Assembly (NCBI GenBank): GCA_903824785.1
Contig: CAIJYD010000052.1
Coordinates: 18,486 to 82,485, forward strand
DNA: 64,000 bases
Origin: an uncultured Bacteroidota bacterium
Lineage (GTDB): Bacteria > Bacteroidota > Bacteroidia > Bacteroidales > VadinHA17
Direction of reading: 5' to 3'
Of the stretch, positions 52,649 through 62,485 are shown in pieces (the stretch's first letter is position 1; each line of letters starts with the position of its first letter). Under the pieces are notes generated by a model. That model did not search any database and was not told where the DNA came from. It saw only the letters and a program-made list of their open reading frames with translations. A program made the translations under genes and the position numbers.

Positions 52649-53175
52649 TGCCAAAGAGGTTCTTTCTCCCAATTATTCAGAAAACCAAGTTTGTAAACAG
52701 GGATTTTGGGATTCGCTTTAAACAGTTCAAGAATTTTTGATTTTATATGATTCCTGGGGGTAACCTCATTACATAAATATACCATGCAGGAAATTAAAAG
52801 AAATGGTTTTTTTGTTTGAACTAGTTGGAGTGGATTTGTAAACCAGTGACCAATTGGATTATTTATTTTTTCGGTCGGTCTTTTAACCATATTCCTGCTC
52901 CATAAACGAGAATGGTGGGCAACAATATTCCTGATGTAAGCGATGGCTTCCAGCCAACTTGAAAGTTCACTATGAAGGTTCAATCCCATCTCTTTAGCGA
53001 TGGTTGCTTTTTCTGGCAGTTGGTGTTTCAGGTTTTTGTAAAGTTTCGAGAGCGTACTAAACGAGGCGACTTCCAATGTTTTCCAAGCATCAGCATCCAT
53101 TTTGACATGAAGGGTATTGGCAATATTCCACAGTTGTTGGTTGAGTTGTCGTTTTTGGTCTTCGCTCATGTTCAA
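52645..53175 (-). pseudogene. 5'-truncated Abi_2-family abortive-infection gene
   Basis: The frame of about 175 residues matches the C-terminal half of Abi_2 proteins: WKTLEVASFSTLSKLYKNL, then SSWLEAIAYIRNIVAHHSRL with the conserved RNxxAHHxRLW core. The usual N-terminal 120-150 residues are missing. The first in-frame ATG is at 53169 and upstream the reading frame stops soon. It overlaps the hsdR ATG by four bases, so the two were once co-translated, as is common for Abi genes inside type I restriction loci. A short functional protein cannot be excluded. Confidence 0.72.
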
Positions 53176-53483
53176 TTGATTTATTAAAAATAAAGAAATG
53201 ACAAATTACTTCTGGGGCAATATGAATATCAGATCGGTTTTCCACATTGTGAGGAAAATGCGTATAGCCAAGTTTAGGGTTTAAGAGAAGTATTTGGAAT
53301 CAAGAAAGATTATTTGTAAAGAGATGGAAATAATTCACACCTTTTTCTTATTCATTCTGATGTTCAATTTCCCATTTTTTTCATTTGTATTCATTGAACT
53401 AAGCAGCTTTTATACTTAACTTGCACTGGATATAGAAAAACTAAGAGAAAGCTAAAATAATATAGAATTAAAACAGGTAAATA
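53176..53483. other. Intergenic stretch next to decayed defence genes
   Basis: About 300 bases without a supported gene. The minus strand has an open frame near 53180-53270 (PKLGYTHFPHNVENRSD...), which I cannot assign. It may be a remnant of the missing Abi 5' part or of an insertion. The promoter of the nitroreductase gene should be at the right end. Confidence 0.3.
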
Positions 53484-54062
53484 ATGAAAAAGGAATTAGT
53501 TCTGGAGATTATACAGGAAAGATGGAGCCCTTATTCGTTTTCGTCAGCCCCGGTGGAAGATTTTAAACTGAAAGCAATGCTGGAAGCTGCAGGCTATGCT
53601 CCGTCATGCAATAATGAACAACCCTGGGTTTTTGTCTATTCAACACAACAAGACAGCGAGGTATTTAATGAATATATTGGTTTTCTGGCTGAAGCAAATC
53701 AGATATGGGCCAGACATGCTTATGCTATTATAATAAGCATGGCAAGAACAAAATTCTCATTTAACGGTAAAACAAACAAATATGCCTTTCACGATACTGG
53801 AATGGCTGTATCTAATCTGCTTCTTCAGGCATTTGCTCTGGATATTTATGTGCACCAGATGGCCGGTTTTTCGACAGAGAAGGTAAAGGAGTACTTTAAT
53901 CTGGGCGACGATCTCGAACCTGTGGCAATCATGGCGGTTGGGTATATCGGAGATGGTCTTTCCATTCCTCCGGAACTTTTTAAACGTGATGAGAAGAGAA
54001 GGCCTAAGAAAACAGTTAATGAATTTGCATTTAAGAATGCCCTATCACATCCTGCTTTTTAA
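53484..54062 (+). CDS. Nitroreductase-family protein
   Basis: A 192-residue FMN-dependent nitroreductase fold: start RWSPYSFSSAPVEDFKLKAM, then the FMN-site text AGYAPSCNNEQPWVFVY, and later FHDTGMAVSNLLLQAFAL and VAIMAVGYIGDG. Members reduce nitro-compounds, quinones or other substrates with NAD(P)H. The size is typical. It is a single plus-strand gene beside decayed defence DNA, convergent with the gene ending at 54080. The physiological substrate is unknown. Confidence 0.9.
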   Translation: MKKELVLEIIQERWSPYSFSSAPVEDFKLKAMLEAAGYAPSCNNEQPWVFVYSTQQDSEVFNEYIGFLAEANQIWARHAYAIIISMARTKFSFNGKTNKYAFHDTGMAVSNLLLQAFALDIYVHQMAGFSTEKVKEYFNLGDDLEPVAIMAVGYIGDGLSIPPELFKRDEKRRPKKTVNEFAFKNALSHPAF

Positions 54063-54079
54063 ATAGAACGGCAGGCAGC

Positions 54080-54772
54080 TTATTTTTTTTCCGCCTTTTT
54101 GATCTTTTTCCTGACTTTAGCGTTAACAGGTTTATTGAATTTCTGATTCTTAAATAATCCGTGTTTAACCCCGTTGATGAATTTAGCCCAGGCAAACGGG
54201 TTCATAAGATTATTTACAGGATATTGGTTCTTTGTTGCCATAGCATTGAAATTCTGTGCCATCGCATATTGAAAGCCTGCCTCAGGAGAAATTCTTACTC
54301 CGGTCTGATTCGACATTGCCACATAGATTGAAGCAAGATTATCATTCATATTTTCAATAATCGGATCAACAGGCCTTTCTTTGGTAATATCCCTGAGGAA
54401 ATCATTATAGGTCTTCCAGGGAAGAATAGTTACCTCCTGAATTGAAATGGTATCAACCTCCAGTGCGATATCAACTTTACAATGCCTTCCTTCATACGAT
54501 AAGGGAATAATTGTGTGATATCTTTTATATCCCATTGCCCTGAAGAAAATCGTATCCCCGGGTATGCTGGTTATTGAATAGATTCCCGACCTTTCACTTA
54601 TTGACCCCCTGTGCAGTTTTTTTGATATTACTGCAACACCAGGCAAGGGTCTGTAGAACTCGTCAGTTATAATGCCGCTTGCCTGTACATATTTCTCCTT
54701 TTCAATAGTCTGCCCTTTTAAGGAGAAATTAGCCAGGATAAAAATTGAGATAATATAAATAAGTCTCTTCAA
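54080..54772 (-). CDS. Exported CarboxypepD_reg-like domain protein
   Basis: A 230-residue protein with a signal peptide (about residues 1-20, ending KGQ). A carboxypeptidase-regulatory-like beta-sandwich follows (about 28-115: ASGIITDEFYRPLPGVAVI, ISERSGIYSITSIPGDTIFF). This domain is also the N-terminal plug-side extension of SusC receptors. The rest is a helical, Asn/Met-rich region ending in a very basic tail (KVRKKIKKAEKK). No barrel follows. Stand-alone proteins of this type are frequent in Bacteroidota with no known function. Confidence 0.75.
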   Translation of the reverse strand: MKRLIYIISIFILANFSLKGQTIEKEKYVQASGIITDEFYRPLPGVAVISKKLHRGSISERSGIYSITSIPGDTIFFRAMGYKRYHTIIPLSYEGRHCKVDIALEVDTISIQEVTILPWKTYNDFLRDITKERPVDPIIENMNDNLASIYVAMSNQTGVRISPEAGFQYAMAQNFNAMATKNQYPVNNLMNPFAWAKFINGVKHGLFKNQKFNKPVNAKVRKKIKKAEKK

Positions 54773-55073
54773 TCAGATCTGCATTATAATATTGTACAAT
54801 TGAATTATGTCTGCAAAATAAACATTATTGAGTGTAACGGTAAAACTTTTAACTATAATTTAACTTTGAACTTTCATTAATGTGATCAGATACCTGAAAC
54901 AGTGTTAAGAATATTTCTTAAGATTTCTGAACATTTGTTTATCTTTAAAGAGTTATAATATGATTACAGGCAGGATAACTGGTTTTCCGGACATACCTTA
55001 TACAGACTTTGAGGTAATGATGAGCAACCGGAATACTCCTGTAAGATTTTAAATCACTTTCAAAAAACAATAA
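54773..55073. other. Upstream region of the GH106 gene
   Basis: Contains the 17-bp dyad at 54905-54921, an imperfect -7-like TATCTTTA near 54941-54957, and a 30-residue ORF (54960-55052, starting MITGRITGFPDIPYTDF) without clear coding support. Confidence 0.35.
54905..54921. promoter_or_regulatory. Dyad, possible operator
   Basis: TTAAGAA-TAT-TTCTTAA is a perfect 7-bp dyad with a 3-bp centre, about 150 bases before the GH106 start. It is a reasonable operator for a dimeric regulator, but no regulator gene is adjacent. Confidence 0.35.
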
Positions 55074-57971
55074 ATGATTAAAAAATTGATTTTACTAATA
55101 ATGGTATTTGTCCTTGCTGGAACTTATCGCCTTTCAGCTCAGGATAAAACCTATGAATCCCTGAAAAGCGGTTTTGAGAATCCTCCGGTAAATGCCCGAC
55201 CAAAGGTTTATTGGTGGTGTTTGAATGGAAACATAGATACTGTCAGGGCAAAGGAAGAATTTGCAGCTATGAAAAAAGCCGGGATCAGCGGTTTTGACCT
55301 TTTTGAAATAGGGGTTCCTAAAGCAGATACCATTATTCCCGGAGGGCCTGCCTTTTTAAGTGATGAGTCTTTGAAAGTCATAAAATCCGTAATCAGGGAA
55401 GCCGGAAAATTAAACCTGACAGTTGGTTTAAATTTAGCCAGCAGCTGGAATGCAGGAGGAAGCTGGATAAAGCCCGAGCATGGAGGCAAGTCGCTCTATT
55501 TCTCTAAAATAAATATAAAAGGTAATTCCTCTTTGCAAAAAACAAAGATTCCTTTTCCGGAGGTTAAATTTCCAAAAGCTTCACTTGTTGGGGGAACAGG
55601 GAAACCGATGATCCCTTACCGTGATAATGGCAAGCCCGCTTATTATGAGGAGGTTGCTGTACTGGCCCTGCCGGCAGGGATCTCAAAAAACTCCCTCGAC
55701 ACAACCCGGATTATTAATGTTTCCAGGTATTTTGATCCTGCGCAGGAGGTTCTCAACTGGAATGTTCCTGCCGGAGACTGGGAAATATGCAGGTATATCT
55801 GTTCTAATTCAGGTCAGCAACTGGTTCTTCCCAGTCCGAGCTCGGCTGGTCTGACAATCGATCATTTCGATTCTGTCGCAGTTGAGACACATCTGATGTA
55901 TATTATTAATCGTCTTAAACCGGTGGTTGGCGACTTCAGGAATACTGCTTTGAAAAGTTTCTACCTGGCTAGCTATGAAGCACGAGGATTTGTCTGGACC
56001 TCCACTTTGCCTGCTGAATTCAGAAAGGTTAACGGGTATGATATTTATAAATTCCTTCCTTCCTTTTTTAATCCTGAGCTTTTCAGTAAGGAAACAACAA
56101 AAAAAACTGAGTCAGATTTCAAAAGAACATTATCTGAATTAATGATAAATAACTTATACAAAAAGGCAAAAGAGATTTGTAATAATTACGGTTTAAAAAT
56201 AAATTGTGAAGCAGGAGGGCCGGGATATCCTCTTTATAATGGCCCGGCGGAACCGCTTAAGGCCCTTGGCGCCCTGGATTTACCCCGCGGCGAATTCTGG
56301 GTTAACCATTCAAGATATTATAAAGATGCCGATAGTAAGGACAGTATTGATATTCTGCGTGTTGTAAAGGAAGTTGCAGCAGCTTCACATATCTATCAGC
56401 GAGGCATCGTTGAGGAAGAGTCATTTTCATCGTTTCAGCACTGGCAGGAGGGACCATTTGATTTAAAAACTTTTGGAGACCGCGCTTTCTGCGAAGGAAT
56501 GAATCGTGTCGTTTTTCACGGTTTCAGTCATAATCCTGCCGGGTCGGGCTTTCCAGGTATAGTTTATCATGCCGGCACCCATTTTAATAATAAACGTGTC
56601 TGGTGGAGTAAAGTAAAACCATTTGTTGATTATATATCCAGGGCTTCATTCGTTTTTCAGGAAGCCGATTTCTTTTCGGATGTGCTTTATTACTACGGCG
56701 ATAAAATACCCAATGCGGCTACTGCTAAAAATACCCGCTTTGTTGTTAGCCCCGGGTATGATTATGAAGTAATTAATACCGAAATACTGCTCAATAACCT
56801 GACGGTAAAAAATGGGAAATTACTCCTGTCAAACGGTGCTGTTTTCAGCATCCTGGCTTTGGAAAATGAAGATAGAATGAATCCTGCCGTTCAATCAAGG
56901 CTTGCTGAATTGACAAAACAGGGGGCCGTAATTGTCAATGCCAGACCTAAAAAGGTTCCGGGAAGCAATAATAAGTCCTCGTCGGATAACGAGAGCGCAG
57001 ATATGCTTAAAGTTCTTGATGTTCCTCCCGACTTTGATTATTCTGATAAAGAATCTTACCTTCTTGATTTTATTCACTACAGGAAGGGTGAAATGGATTT
57101 CTATTTTATCAGGAATACTTCAGGTGAATGGGTTTCCAGAGAATGCAGATTCAGGCAGAACGCTAAAATTCCGGAGATATGGGATCCATTAACAGGGAAT
57201 GTTATTCCGGTTCCTGTTTTTAATCAGGCAGGGAAATCAATAAAAATCCCTGTTACACTTGCTCCTTATGGATCTTATTTCGTTGTGTTTCGTAAAGATG
57301 TTGAAAATAAGCATTATACGTCAGTTTCAGGTTCAGATATTAACCCTCCGCTGATGGAATTCACAAAGCAGGGAATTATGTTTCTTAATGACGGAAACTA
57401 TCTGCTGAAAAATAATTCCACAGCAGAAAAAGTTGAAAACAAACAGCAGGTTTATCTTCTGAAAGGTGAATGGAATGTCACATTTTCTAAAGATTGGGGA
57501 GCTCCCGATTCGGCACTATTCCCGGAATTAGCTTCATGGTCAGTAAATAAAAATGAAGGTATAAGGTATTACTCCGGAATAGGAACCTATCATAAATCTT
57601 TTAAATATGAAATTAATAGTGCCATGAGTGAGGCTCAAAGGATGTTTTTAGATCTTGGAAATCTGTCGAAAGTGGCTGAGGTGTGGCTCAATGGCAGGTC
57701 TTTGGGAATTGTATGGGCCAAGCCATTTAGATACGACATAACAGGGATAATTAAAAACGGCATCAATGTAATTACAGTTGAGGTTGCCAATACCTGGTCG
57801 AACCGCATTACAGGGGATGCATTAACCGGTGAAAAATATACCAAAACAAATATCACCTTTACAGATATTCCGGGTACATATAAAAAAAATGTCCCATGGG
57901 CAAAAGTCCCACTGATCGAATCGGGGCTCTTTGGTCCCGTGGTTATTAAAACTGTAACTCTTGTGCAATAA
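55074..57971 (+). CDS. GH106-family glycoside hydrolase (alpha-L-rhamnosidase-like)
   Basis: A 965-residue exported enzyme (signal to about residue 22, LSAQ). The start of the mature protein (VYWWCLNGNIDTVRAKEEF, GISGFDLFEIGVP, GLNLASSWNAGGSWI) matches the GH106 catalytic barrel. The C-terminal part has a GH2-like jelly-roll with LDLGNLSKVAEVWLNGRSLG and NVITVEVANTWSNRITGD. GH106 enzymes remove terminal alpha-L-rhamnose from plant or bacterial polysaccharides; some related proteins are uncharacterised. The downstream MFS transporter and sugar isomerase suggest a small catabolic locus, without SusCD genes in view. Confidence 0.88.
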   Translation: MIKKLILLIMVFVLAGTYRLSAQDKTYESLKSGFENPPVNARPKVYWWCLNGNIDTVRAKEEFAAMKKAGISGFDLFEIGVPKADTIIPGGPAFLSDESLKVIKSVIREAGKLNLTVGLNLASSWNAGGSWIKPEHGGKSLYFSKINIKGNSSLQKTKIPFPEVKFPKASLVGGTGKPMIPYRDNGKPAYYEEVAVLALPAGISKNSLDTTRIINVSRYFDPAQEVLNWNVPAGDWEICRYICSNSGQQLVLPSPSSAGLTIDHFDSVAVETHLMYIINRLKPVVGDFRNTALKSFYLASYEARGFVWTSTLPAEFRKVNGYDIYKFLPSFFNPELFSKETTKKTESDFKRTLSELMINNLYKKAKEICNNYGLKINCEAGGPGYPLYNGPAEPLKALGALDLPRGEFWVNHSRYYKDADSKDSIDILRVVKEVAAASHIYQRGIVEEESFSSFQHWQEGPFDLKTFGDRAFCEGMNRVVFHGFSHNPAGSGFPGIVYHAGTHFNNKRVWWSKVKPFVDYISRASFVFQEADFFSDVLYYYGDKIPNAATAKNTRFVVSPGYDYEVINTEILLNNLTVKNGKLLLSNGAVFSILALENEDRMNPAVQSRLAELTKQGAVIVNARPKKVPGSNNKSSSDNESADMLKVLDVPPDFDYSDKESYLLDFIHYRKGEMDFYFIRNTSGEWVSRECRFRQNAKIPEIWDPLTGNVIPVPVFNQAGKSIKIPVTLAPYGSYFVVFRKDVENKHYTSVSGSDINPPLMEFTKQGIMFLNDGNYLLKNNSTAEKVENKQQVYLLKGEWNVTFSKDWGAPDSALFPELASWSVNKNEGIRYYSGIGTYHKSFKYEINSAMSEAQRMFLDLGNLSKVAEVWLNGRSLGIVWAKPFRYDITGIIKNGINVITVEVANTWSNRITGDALTGEKYTKTNITFTDIPGTYKKNVPWAKVPLIESGLFGPVVIKTVTLVQ

Positions 57972-58017
57972 ATTATAATGCAGATATTTGCCTGAAAATA
58001 TATTTTTCATTGAAAAG

Positions 58018-59271
58018 ATGATTCGTAAAACAGCTTACACCTATTGGATAATTACCGGGTTGCTCCTTCTGGCAACTTCCCTGAGCTTTCTTGATCGTCA
58101 GGTACTTTCAGTCTCCATACTGAAGATTAAAGAGGATCTTGATATTTCTGATGTAGGTTATGGGTTTATCAATGCCGGCTTCCTTGTAAGTTATGCCGTT
58201 ATGTTCACGATGGGAGGCCTGTTGATCGATCGCTATGGCAGCAGGCTTGGACTGGCATTTTCGGTCGGGTTCTGGTCCTTTGCAACAATTCTGCATAGCA
58301 TCTCAAACAGCGTTTTTCATTTTGGATTGTTCCGATTCCTTCTGGGCGTGGGTGAGGGAGGATGTTTCCCGGGTGCCATTAAGGCAGTTTTGGAGTGGGT
58401 TCCTAAAAATAAACATGCACTAGCCAACGGAATTGCCATTGGCGGCTCCGCATTAGGTGCAGTTATTGCACCTCCGTTATGCGTCTATTTGCTTGGGAAT
58501 GTTGGCTGGAGAGCTCTCTTCCTGATTACAGGAGGGTTTGGTTTTATCTGGCTCGCTTTATGGCTGTTCTTTACCCGAAGGTCAGAACAACCAATATTGT
58601 CACCGGCTGATGAACCGGCAGCAACCGGCGAAATCGCAGAGAAAAAAAATAATTTGCCGGCGTTGCTAAGGAATAAAGAGGTTAAGGTGTTTGTTGTAAT
58701 CCGTTTCCTGTTGGATCCTATCTTTTACTTCTATATGTTCTGGATTCCGAAATATCTGAACGAATCCCATTCTTTATCGCTGGAAACAATTGGAGGCATT
58801 TTGTGGATTCCTTTTCTTGCACTTGGTTTTGGAAATGTACTGGGGGGCTGGCTTTCTGACTTTGTTTTCAGGAAAACAGCGGATCTTAACCTGGCCAGGA
58901 AACTGGTAATGTGTATTGCTGCATTATTGACAATCCCTGTGTTATCTGTTGGCTTTATCCATTCTTATACAGTGGTAATCGTTCTGATGGCTATTGCATT
59001 TTTTGCCCATGGATTGTGGATAACCAATTATATTACCTCAATAAGTGATCTGTTCGGGAAGCAGACTACTTCTACTGTTGTTGGCCTTTCCGGTTCGGCA
59101 GGTGCAATCTCATCGCTGGTGCTTAATCCGCTTATCGGATATATTGTTTCAAACTATTCGTATAATCCGATGTGGTGGTACGCAGGTGCAATGTACCCTG
59201 TTGCGTTTATTATTTTTCTGAGGTTCATTCCGAGGATTGAATCTAAAAACTTAATACATTCAGCTGTTTAA
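58018..59271 (+). CDS. MFS sugar-acid/hexuronate-type transporter
   Basis: A 417-residue major-facilitator protein with 12 hydrophobic segments. Signature parts are DRQVLSVSILKIKEDL after helix 1 and LLIDRYGSRLGLAFSVG (MFS motif A). Also present are RFLLGVGEGGCFPGAIKAVLEWVPKNKHALANGI, shown here as RFLLGVGEGGCFPGAIKAV and LEWVPKNKHALANGI, which resembles the ACS (ExuT-type) anion:cation symporters. The likely substrate is an organic anion such as a sugar acid. I chose ATG 58018; an in-frame TTG at 57988 would add ten unneeded residues. It lies 46 bases behind the GH106 gene. Confidence 0.85.
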   Translation: MIRKTAYTYWIITGLLLLATSLSFLDRQVLSVSILKIKEDLDISDVGYGFINAGFLVSYAVMFTMGGLLIDRYGSRLGLAFSVGFWSFATILHSISNSVFHFGLFRFLLGVGEGGCFPGAIKAVLEWVPKNKHALANGIAIGGSALGAVIAPPLCVYLLGNVGWRALFLITGGFGFIWLALWLFFTRRSEQPILSPADEPAATGEIAEKKNNLPALLRNKEVKVFVVIRFLLDPIFYFYMFWIPKYLNESHSLSLETIGGILWIPFLALGFGNVLGGWLSDFVFRKTADLNLARKLVMCIAALLTIPVLSVGFIHSYTVVIVLMAIAFFAHGLWITNYITSISDLFGKQTTSTVVGLSGSAGAISSLVLNPLIGYIVSNYSYNPMWWYAGAMYPVAFIIFLRFIPRIESKNLIHSAV

Positions 59272-59318
59272 GAAGACAGCAGTTATGAGGGTTGATTGTA
59301 AAATAAAATATTGATAAT

Positions 59319-60791
59319 ATGAATTATAAGAAGGATTTTATTCTTGACGGAACCGCGAAAAACAGAGCGGCCAGAATTGGGGTATTTGGTGTAGGTTACG
59401 ATAAATACTGGGGGCAATTTCCGGGTCTTTTTGATGAACTGATGCAAAAAAAAGAGAAGTTCATCGTTAAGATCCAACAATACTGTTCGGAGGTTATTGA
59501 TTTCGGAATGGTTGATTCGCCTGCTAAAGCTTACGAAGTTTTAAAGAAGATTGAAAGTTCCCATCTGGATCTGATCTTTTGCGATATGCTGACCTACGCA
59601 ACATCCGGAACCTTCGGGATTATAATAAAAACGCTGAATATCCCCGTTGTCCTTGTGGCTCTTCAGCCGCGAAAAGCACTTGATTATGCAAAGGCTTCAA
59701 CATATATGCAGCTTGCCAATGATGATATATGCTCTCTTCCCGAATTTGCCGGTGTGGCAGTGCGTATGGGTAAAAGAGTGCCCGAAATGATCATCGGAAC
59801 TTTAGATGATGATCCTGAAGCAGACAGGCAGATTGATGAATATTGCAGGATTGCTGAAGTATTGCATTCCCTGAAAAATGCTCATCTTGGCCATTTGGGT
59901 CATCCCATCAATGCCATGCTTGATATGCATACCGATGCGACAATGATCACCTCCTTTTTCGGAAGCCATATTGTTCAGTGTGAAGCAGGACAGTTGATGA
60001 AAAGCTTTGACCATGTCTCTGAGGATGAGATAAAAAAAACAGAAGAGCTGATACTTGACTTTTTTGATACTCCCGATCCGGTATCAGATCCGATATCCAT
60101 GAAGCTGACAGTTGAGGATCTTCGTATCGCTGCAAAAGTAAGTGTAGCCCTTGAGACTTTCGTAAAAGCCCACTCACTTGACGGTCTGGCTTATTATTAC
60201 GACGGGCCGGAGGAGAGTGAACTGAGAAAAGTGATGTCAAACCTTATTGTTGGAAATTCTTTACTTACCGCGAAGCATATTCCAATGTGTGGCGAATCGG
60301 ATCTGAAGACGCTTATAGCTTTGTTAATCTTCGACAGGCTGGGTATTGGCGGCAGTTTTGCAGAGTTTCATCCGGCCGATTTTAATGAAGGTTTTGTGCT
60401 GGTAGGACATGATGGTCCGCATAACATTTCCATTGCAGATGGGAAACCTATCCTGCGGAGCCTCAAGAAGTATCATGGAAAACCCGGAAAAGGTGCCGGT
60501 GTAGAATTCAAAATCAAAGAGGGACCAATTACCATGCTCTCAATAAGTTCAACATATGAGGGAAAATTTAAATTTGTTATTGCTGAAGGTGAGTCAGTTA
60601 AAGGACCTATCCCGGCAACAGGCAATACCAATACCAGGGGCTTTTTTAAACCCGATTTAATAACATTTCTGAAAAACTGGATTAATGAAGGACCAACCCA
60701 CCATTTTGCACTCGGTATCGGCCACCATGCTGAAACTATTGAGAAAATCGGCCGTTATTTAAATATTGAATCAGTAACTGTTACCAGATAA
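59319..60791 (+). CDS. L-fucose/L-arabinose isomerase-family protein
   Basis: A 490-residue cytoplasmic enzyme of the fucose/arabinose isomerase fold: ARIGVFGVGYDKYWGQFPG at the start, HIVQCEAGQL in the middle, MCGESDLKTLIALLIFDRLG with metal-ligand Glu, and LVGHDGPHNISIADGKP near the end. These enzymes convert an aldose to a ketose with a divalent metal. The exact sugar cannot be read; rhamnose, fucose or arabinose are all conceivable from the GH106 context. It follows the MFS gene by 47 bases and probably shares its transcript. Confidence 0.85.
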   Translation: MNYKKDFILDGTAKNRAARIGVFGVGYDKYWGQFPGLFDELMQKKEKFIVKIQQYCSEVIDFGMVDSPAKAYEVLKKIESSHLDLIFCDMLTYATSGTFGIIIKTLNIPVVLVALQPRKALDYAKASTYMQLANDDICSLPEFAGVAVRMGKRVPEMIIGTLDDDPEADRQIDEYCRIAEVLHSLKNAHLGHLGHPINAMLDMHTDATMITSFFGSHIVQCEAGQLMKSFDHVSEDEIKKTEELILDFFDTPDPVSDPISMKLTVEDLRIAAKVSVALETFVKAHSLDGLAYYYDGPEESELRKVMSNLIVGNSLLTAKHIPMCGESDLKTLIALLIFDRLGIGGSFAEFHPADFNEGFVLVGHDGPHNISIADGKPILRSLKKYHGKPGKGAGVEFKIKEGPITMLSISSTYEGKFKFVIAEGESVKGPIPATGNTNTRGFFKPDLITFLKNWINEGPTHHFALGIGHHAETIEKIGRYLNIESVTVTR

Positions 60792-60877
60792 TGGCGAAAC
60801 TCATTTATCATTTTTTAATCTGGAATTTATTTTAATATTTGCTGCATTATCACTTTAACTATTACCGTTTTAACAAT

Positions 60878-62485
60878 ATGATGAAAAGATTACTATTACT
60901 GGGAGATGAAGCGATAGCCCAGGCTGCACTGGATGCAGGAATGAGTGGAATGTATGCTTATCCCGGAACTCCCTCAACCGAAATTATGGAGTATGTACAG
61001 TCTTCAGCTGAGGCCGGCCAGCGGAACGTTCACAGGAAGTGGTCGTCAAATGAAAAGACTGCCATGGAAGCTGCACTTGGCATGTCATATGCCGGGAAAA
61101 GAGCAATGGTGGCAATGAAACATGTAGGGTTGAATGTTGCTGCTGATGCTTTTATAAATTCGGCAATGACGGGCGTTAACGGCGGGCTCATTGTTGTGTC
61201 TGCTGATGATCCTTCCATGCACTCCTCACAGAACGAGCAGGATTCAAGGTTTTATGCAAAGTTTGCTATGGTTCCCTGTTTTGAGCCTTCCAATCAGCAG
61301 GAAGCTTATGAGATGGTTTTCGATGCATTTGAAGCTTCAGAGAAGTACAGACTTCCGGTTTTGATCAGGATAACAACACGTCTTGCCCATTCCAGGGCAA
61401 GTGTATCGCTGAAAGAGGCTCTTCCTGAAAGAGAGCGGTCTATTCCTTCTGATCCGCTTCAGTTTGTTCTTCTTCCCGCGATAGCGAGAAAAAAATATAA
61501 AGCTCTGCTGACATCCTATGAATCATTAAAATACGATCTCAGAATTTCAAAATATAATACTTTTAAGGATGGTATAAAGCGTGATCTGGGAATCATTGCC
61601 TGCGGAATAGCCTATAACTACCTGATGGAGAACATAGGTGACTCACAAGTCGATTTTCCGGTGCTTAAGATAGCTGCCTACCCGTTTCCCAAAGACCTTA
61701 TTAAAGATATAACGGAAAGATGCAACGAGATTCTCATTCTGGAGGAGGGCGCTCCGCTGGTTGAAGAAGCTTTACGCGGGATTCTTGATAATGGTATTAA
61801 GATTTTTGGAAGACTGGATGAAACGGTTCCACGCGATGGGGAATTAAACCCTGCCATTGTTGCAAAAGCCATAGGGTTGCCTGTAAGCTTTGGTTCAGAG
61901 GTTCCGGCACTGGTTAAAATGCGGCCACCCTCATTTTGTAAAGGTTGCGGACATGCCGATATGTTTGACTCATTAATTGAAGCTATTAAAGAATATGGTC
62001 CGGGAAGGGTTTTTTCGGATATTGGTTGCTATACCCTTGGAGCACTTCCGCCTTATAGTGCAATAAATTCATGTGTTGATATGGGTGCTTCAGTAACAAT
62101 GGCAATTGGCGCAGCTGATGCAGGATTATTCCCTGCGGTGGCAGTTATTGGCGATTCAACATTTACCCATTCAGGTTTAACAGGACTTCTGGATGCTGTT
62201 GTGAAAAATTCGTCAGTAACTATTATAATTTCCGATAATTCCACTACAGGGATGACGGGTGGTCAGGAATCCCAGGCAACGGGCAGGATTGAACAGATCT
62301 GTAAAGGCATTGGTGTCTCCGCAGAGCACCTGAAAGTTATTGTTCCGTTACGTAAGAATCATGAGGAAAACATACGTATAATGAAAGAGGAATTTGAATA
62401 CAGGGGTGTTTCGGTAATCATTGCTTCGCGCGAATGCATTCAGACAGCCTCGGCAAAAAGAAAATCAGCAGCTTCCGGCAACTGA
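60878..62485 (+). CDS. iorA: Indolepyruvate:ferredoxin oxidoreductase alpha subunit, without ferredoxin domain
   Basis: A 535-residue TPP enzyme: N-terminal pyrimidine-binding domain (LLLGDEAIAQAALDAGMSG, YPGTPSTEI), then the TPP domain (SFCKGCGHADMFDSL, SDIGCYTLG, GDSTFTHSGLTGL, NSTTGMTGGQE). It oxidises 2-oxo acids from aromatic amino acids to acyl-CoA with ferredoxin. It ends at KSAAS and lacks the C-terminal 2[4Fe-4S] domain of the usual IorA, so electrons must leave by another protein. I chose ATG 60878 (an adjacent ATG at 60881 is equivalent); the longer start at 60839 is unlikely. The beta subunit follows. Confidence 0.9.
   Translation: MMKRLLLLGDEAIAQAALDAGMSGMYAYPGTPSTEIMEYVQSSAEAGQRNVHRKWSSNEKTAMEAALGMSYAGKRAMVAMKHVGLNVAADAFINSAMTGVNGGLIVVSADDPSMHSSQNEQDSRFYAKFAMVPCFEPSNQQEAYEMVFDAFEASEKYRLPVLIRITTRLAHSRASVSLKEALPERERSIPSDPLQFVLLPAIARKKYKALLTSYESLKYDLRISKYNTFKDGIKRDLGIIACGIAYNYLMENIGDSQVDFPVLKIAAYPFPKDLIKDITERCNEILILEEGAPLVEEALRGILDNGIKIFGRLDETVPRDGELNPAIVAKAIGLPVSFGSEVPALVKMRPPSFCKGCGHADMFDSLIEAIKEYGPGRVFSDIGCYTLGALPPYSAINSCVDMGASVTMAIGAADAGLFPAVAVIGDSTFTHSGLTGLLDAVVKNSSVTIIISDNSTTGMTGGQESQATGRIEQICKGIGVSAEHLKVIVPLRKNHEENIRIMKEEFEYRGVSVIIASRECIQTASAKRKSAASGN

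Noticed and set aside
52972..53187. 71-codon plus-strand frame opposite the Abi remnant
   Set aside because: It is antisense to recognisable Abi_2 text and has no family similarity of its own.
57988..58017. TTG start for the MFS transporter
   Set aside because: ATG 58018 gives the usual short N-terminus before the first helix.
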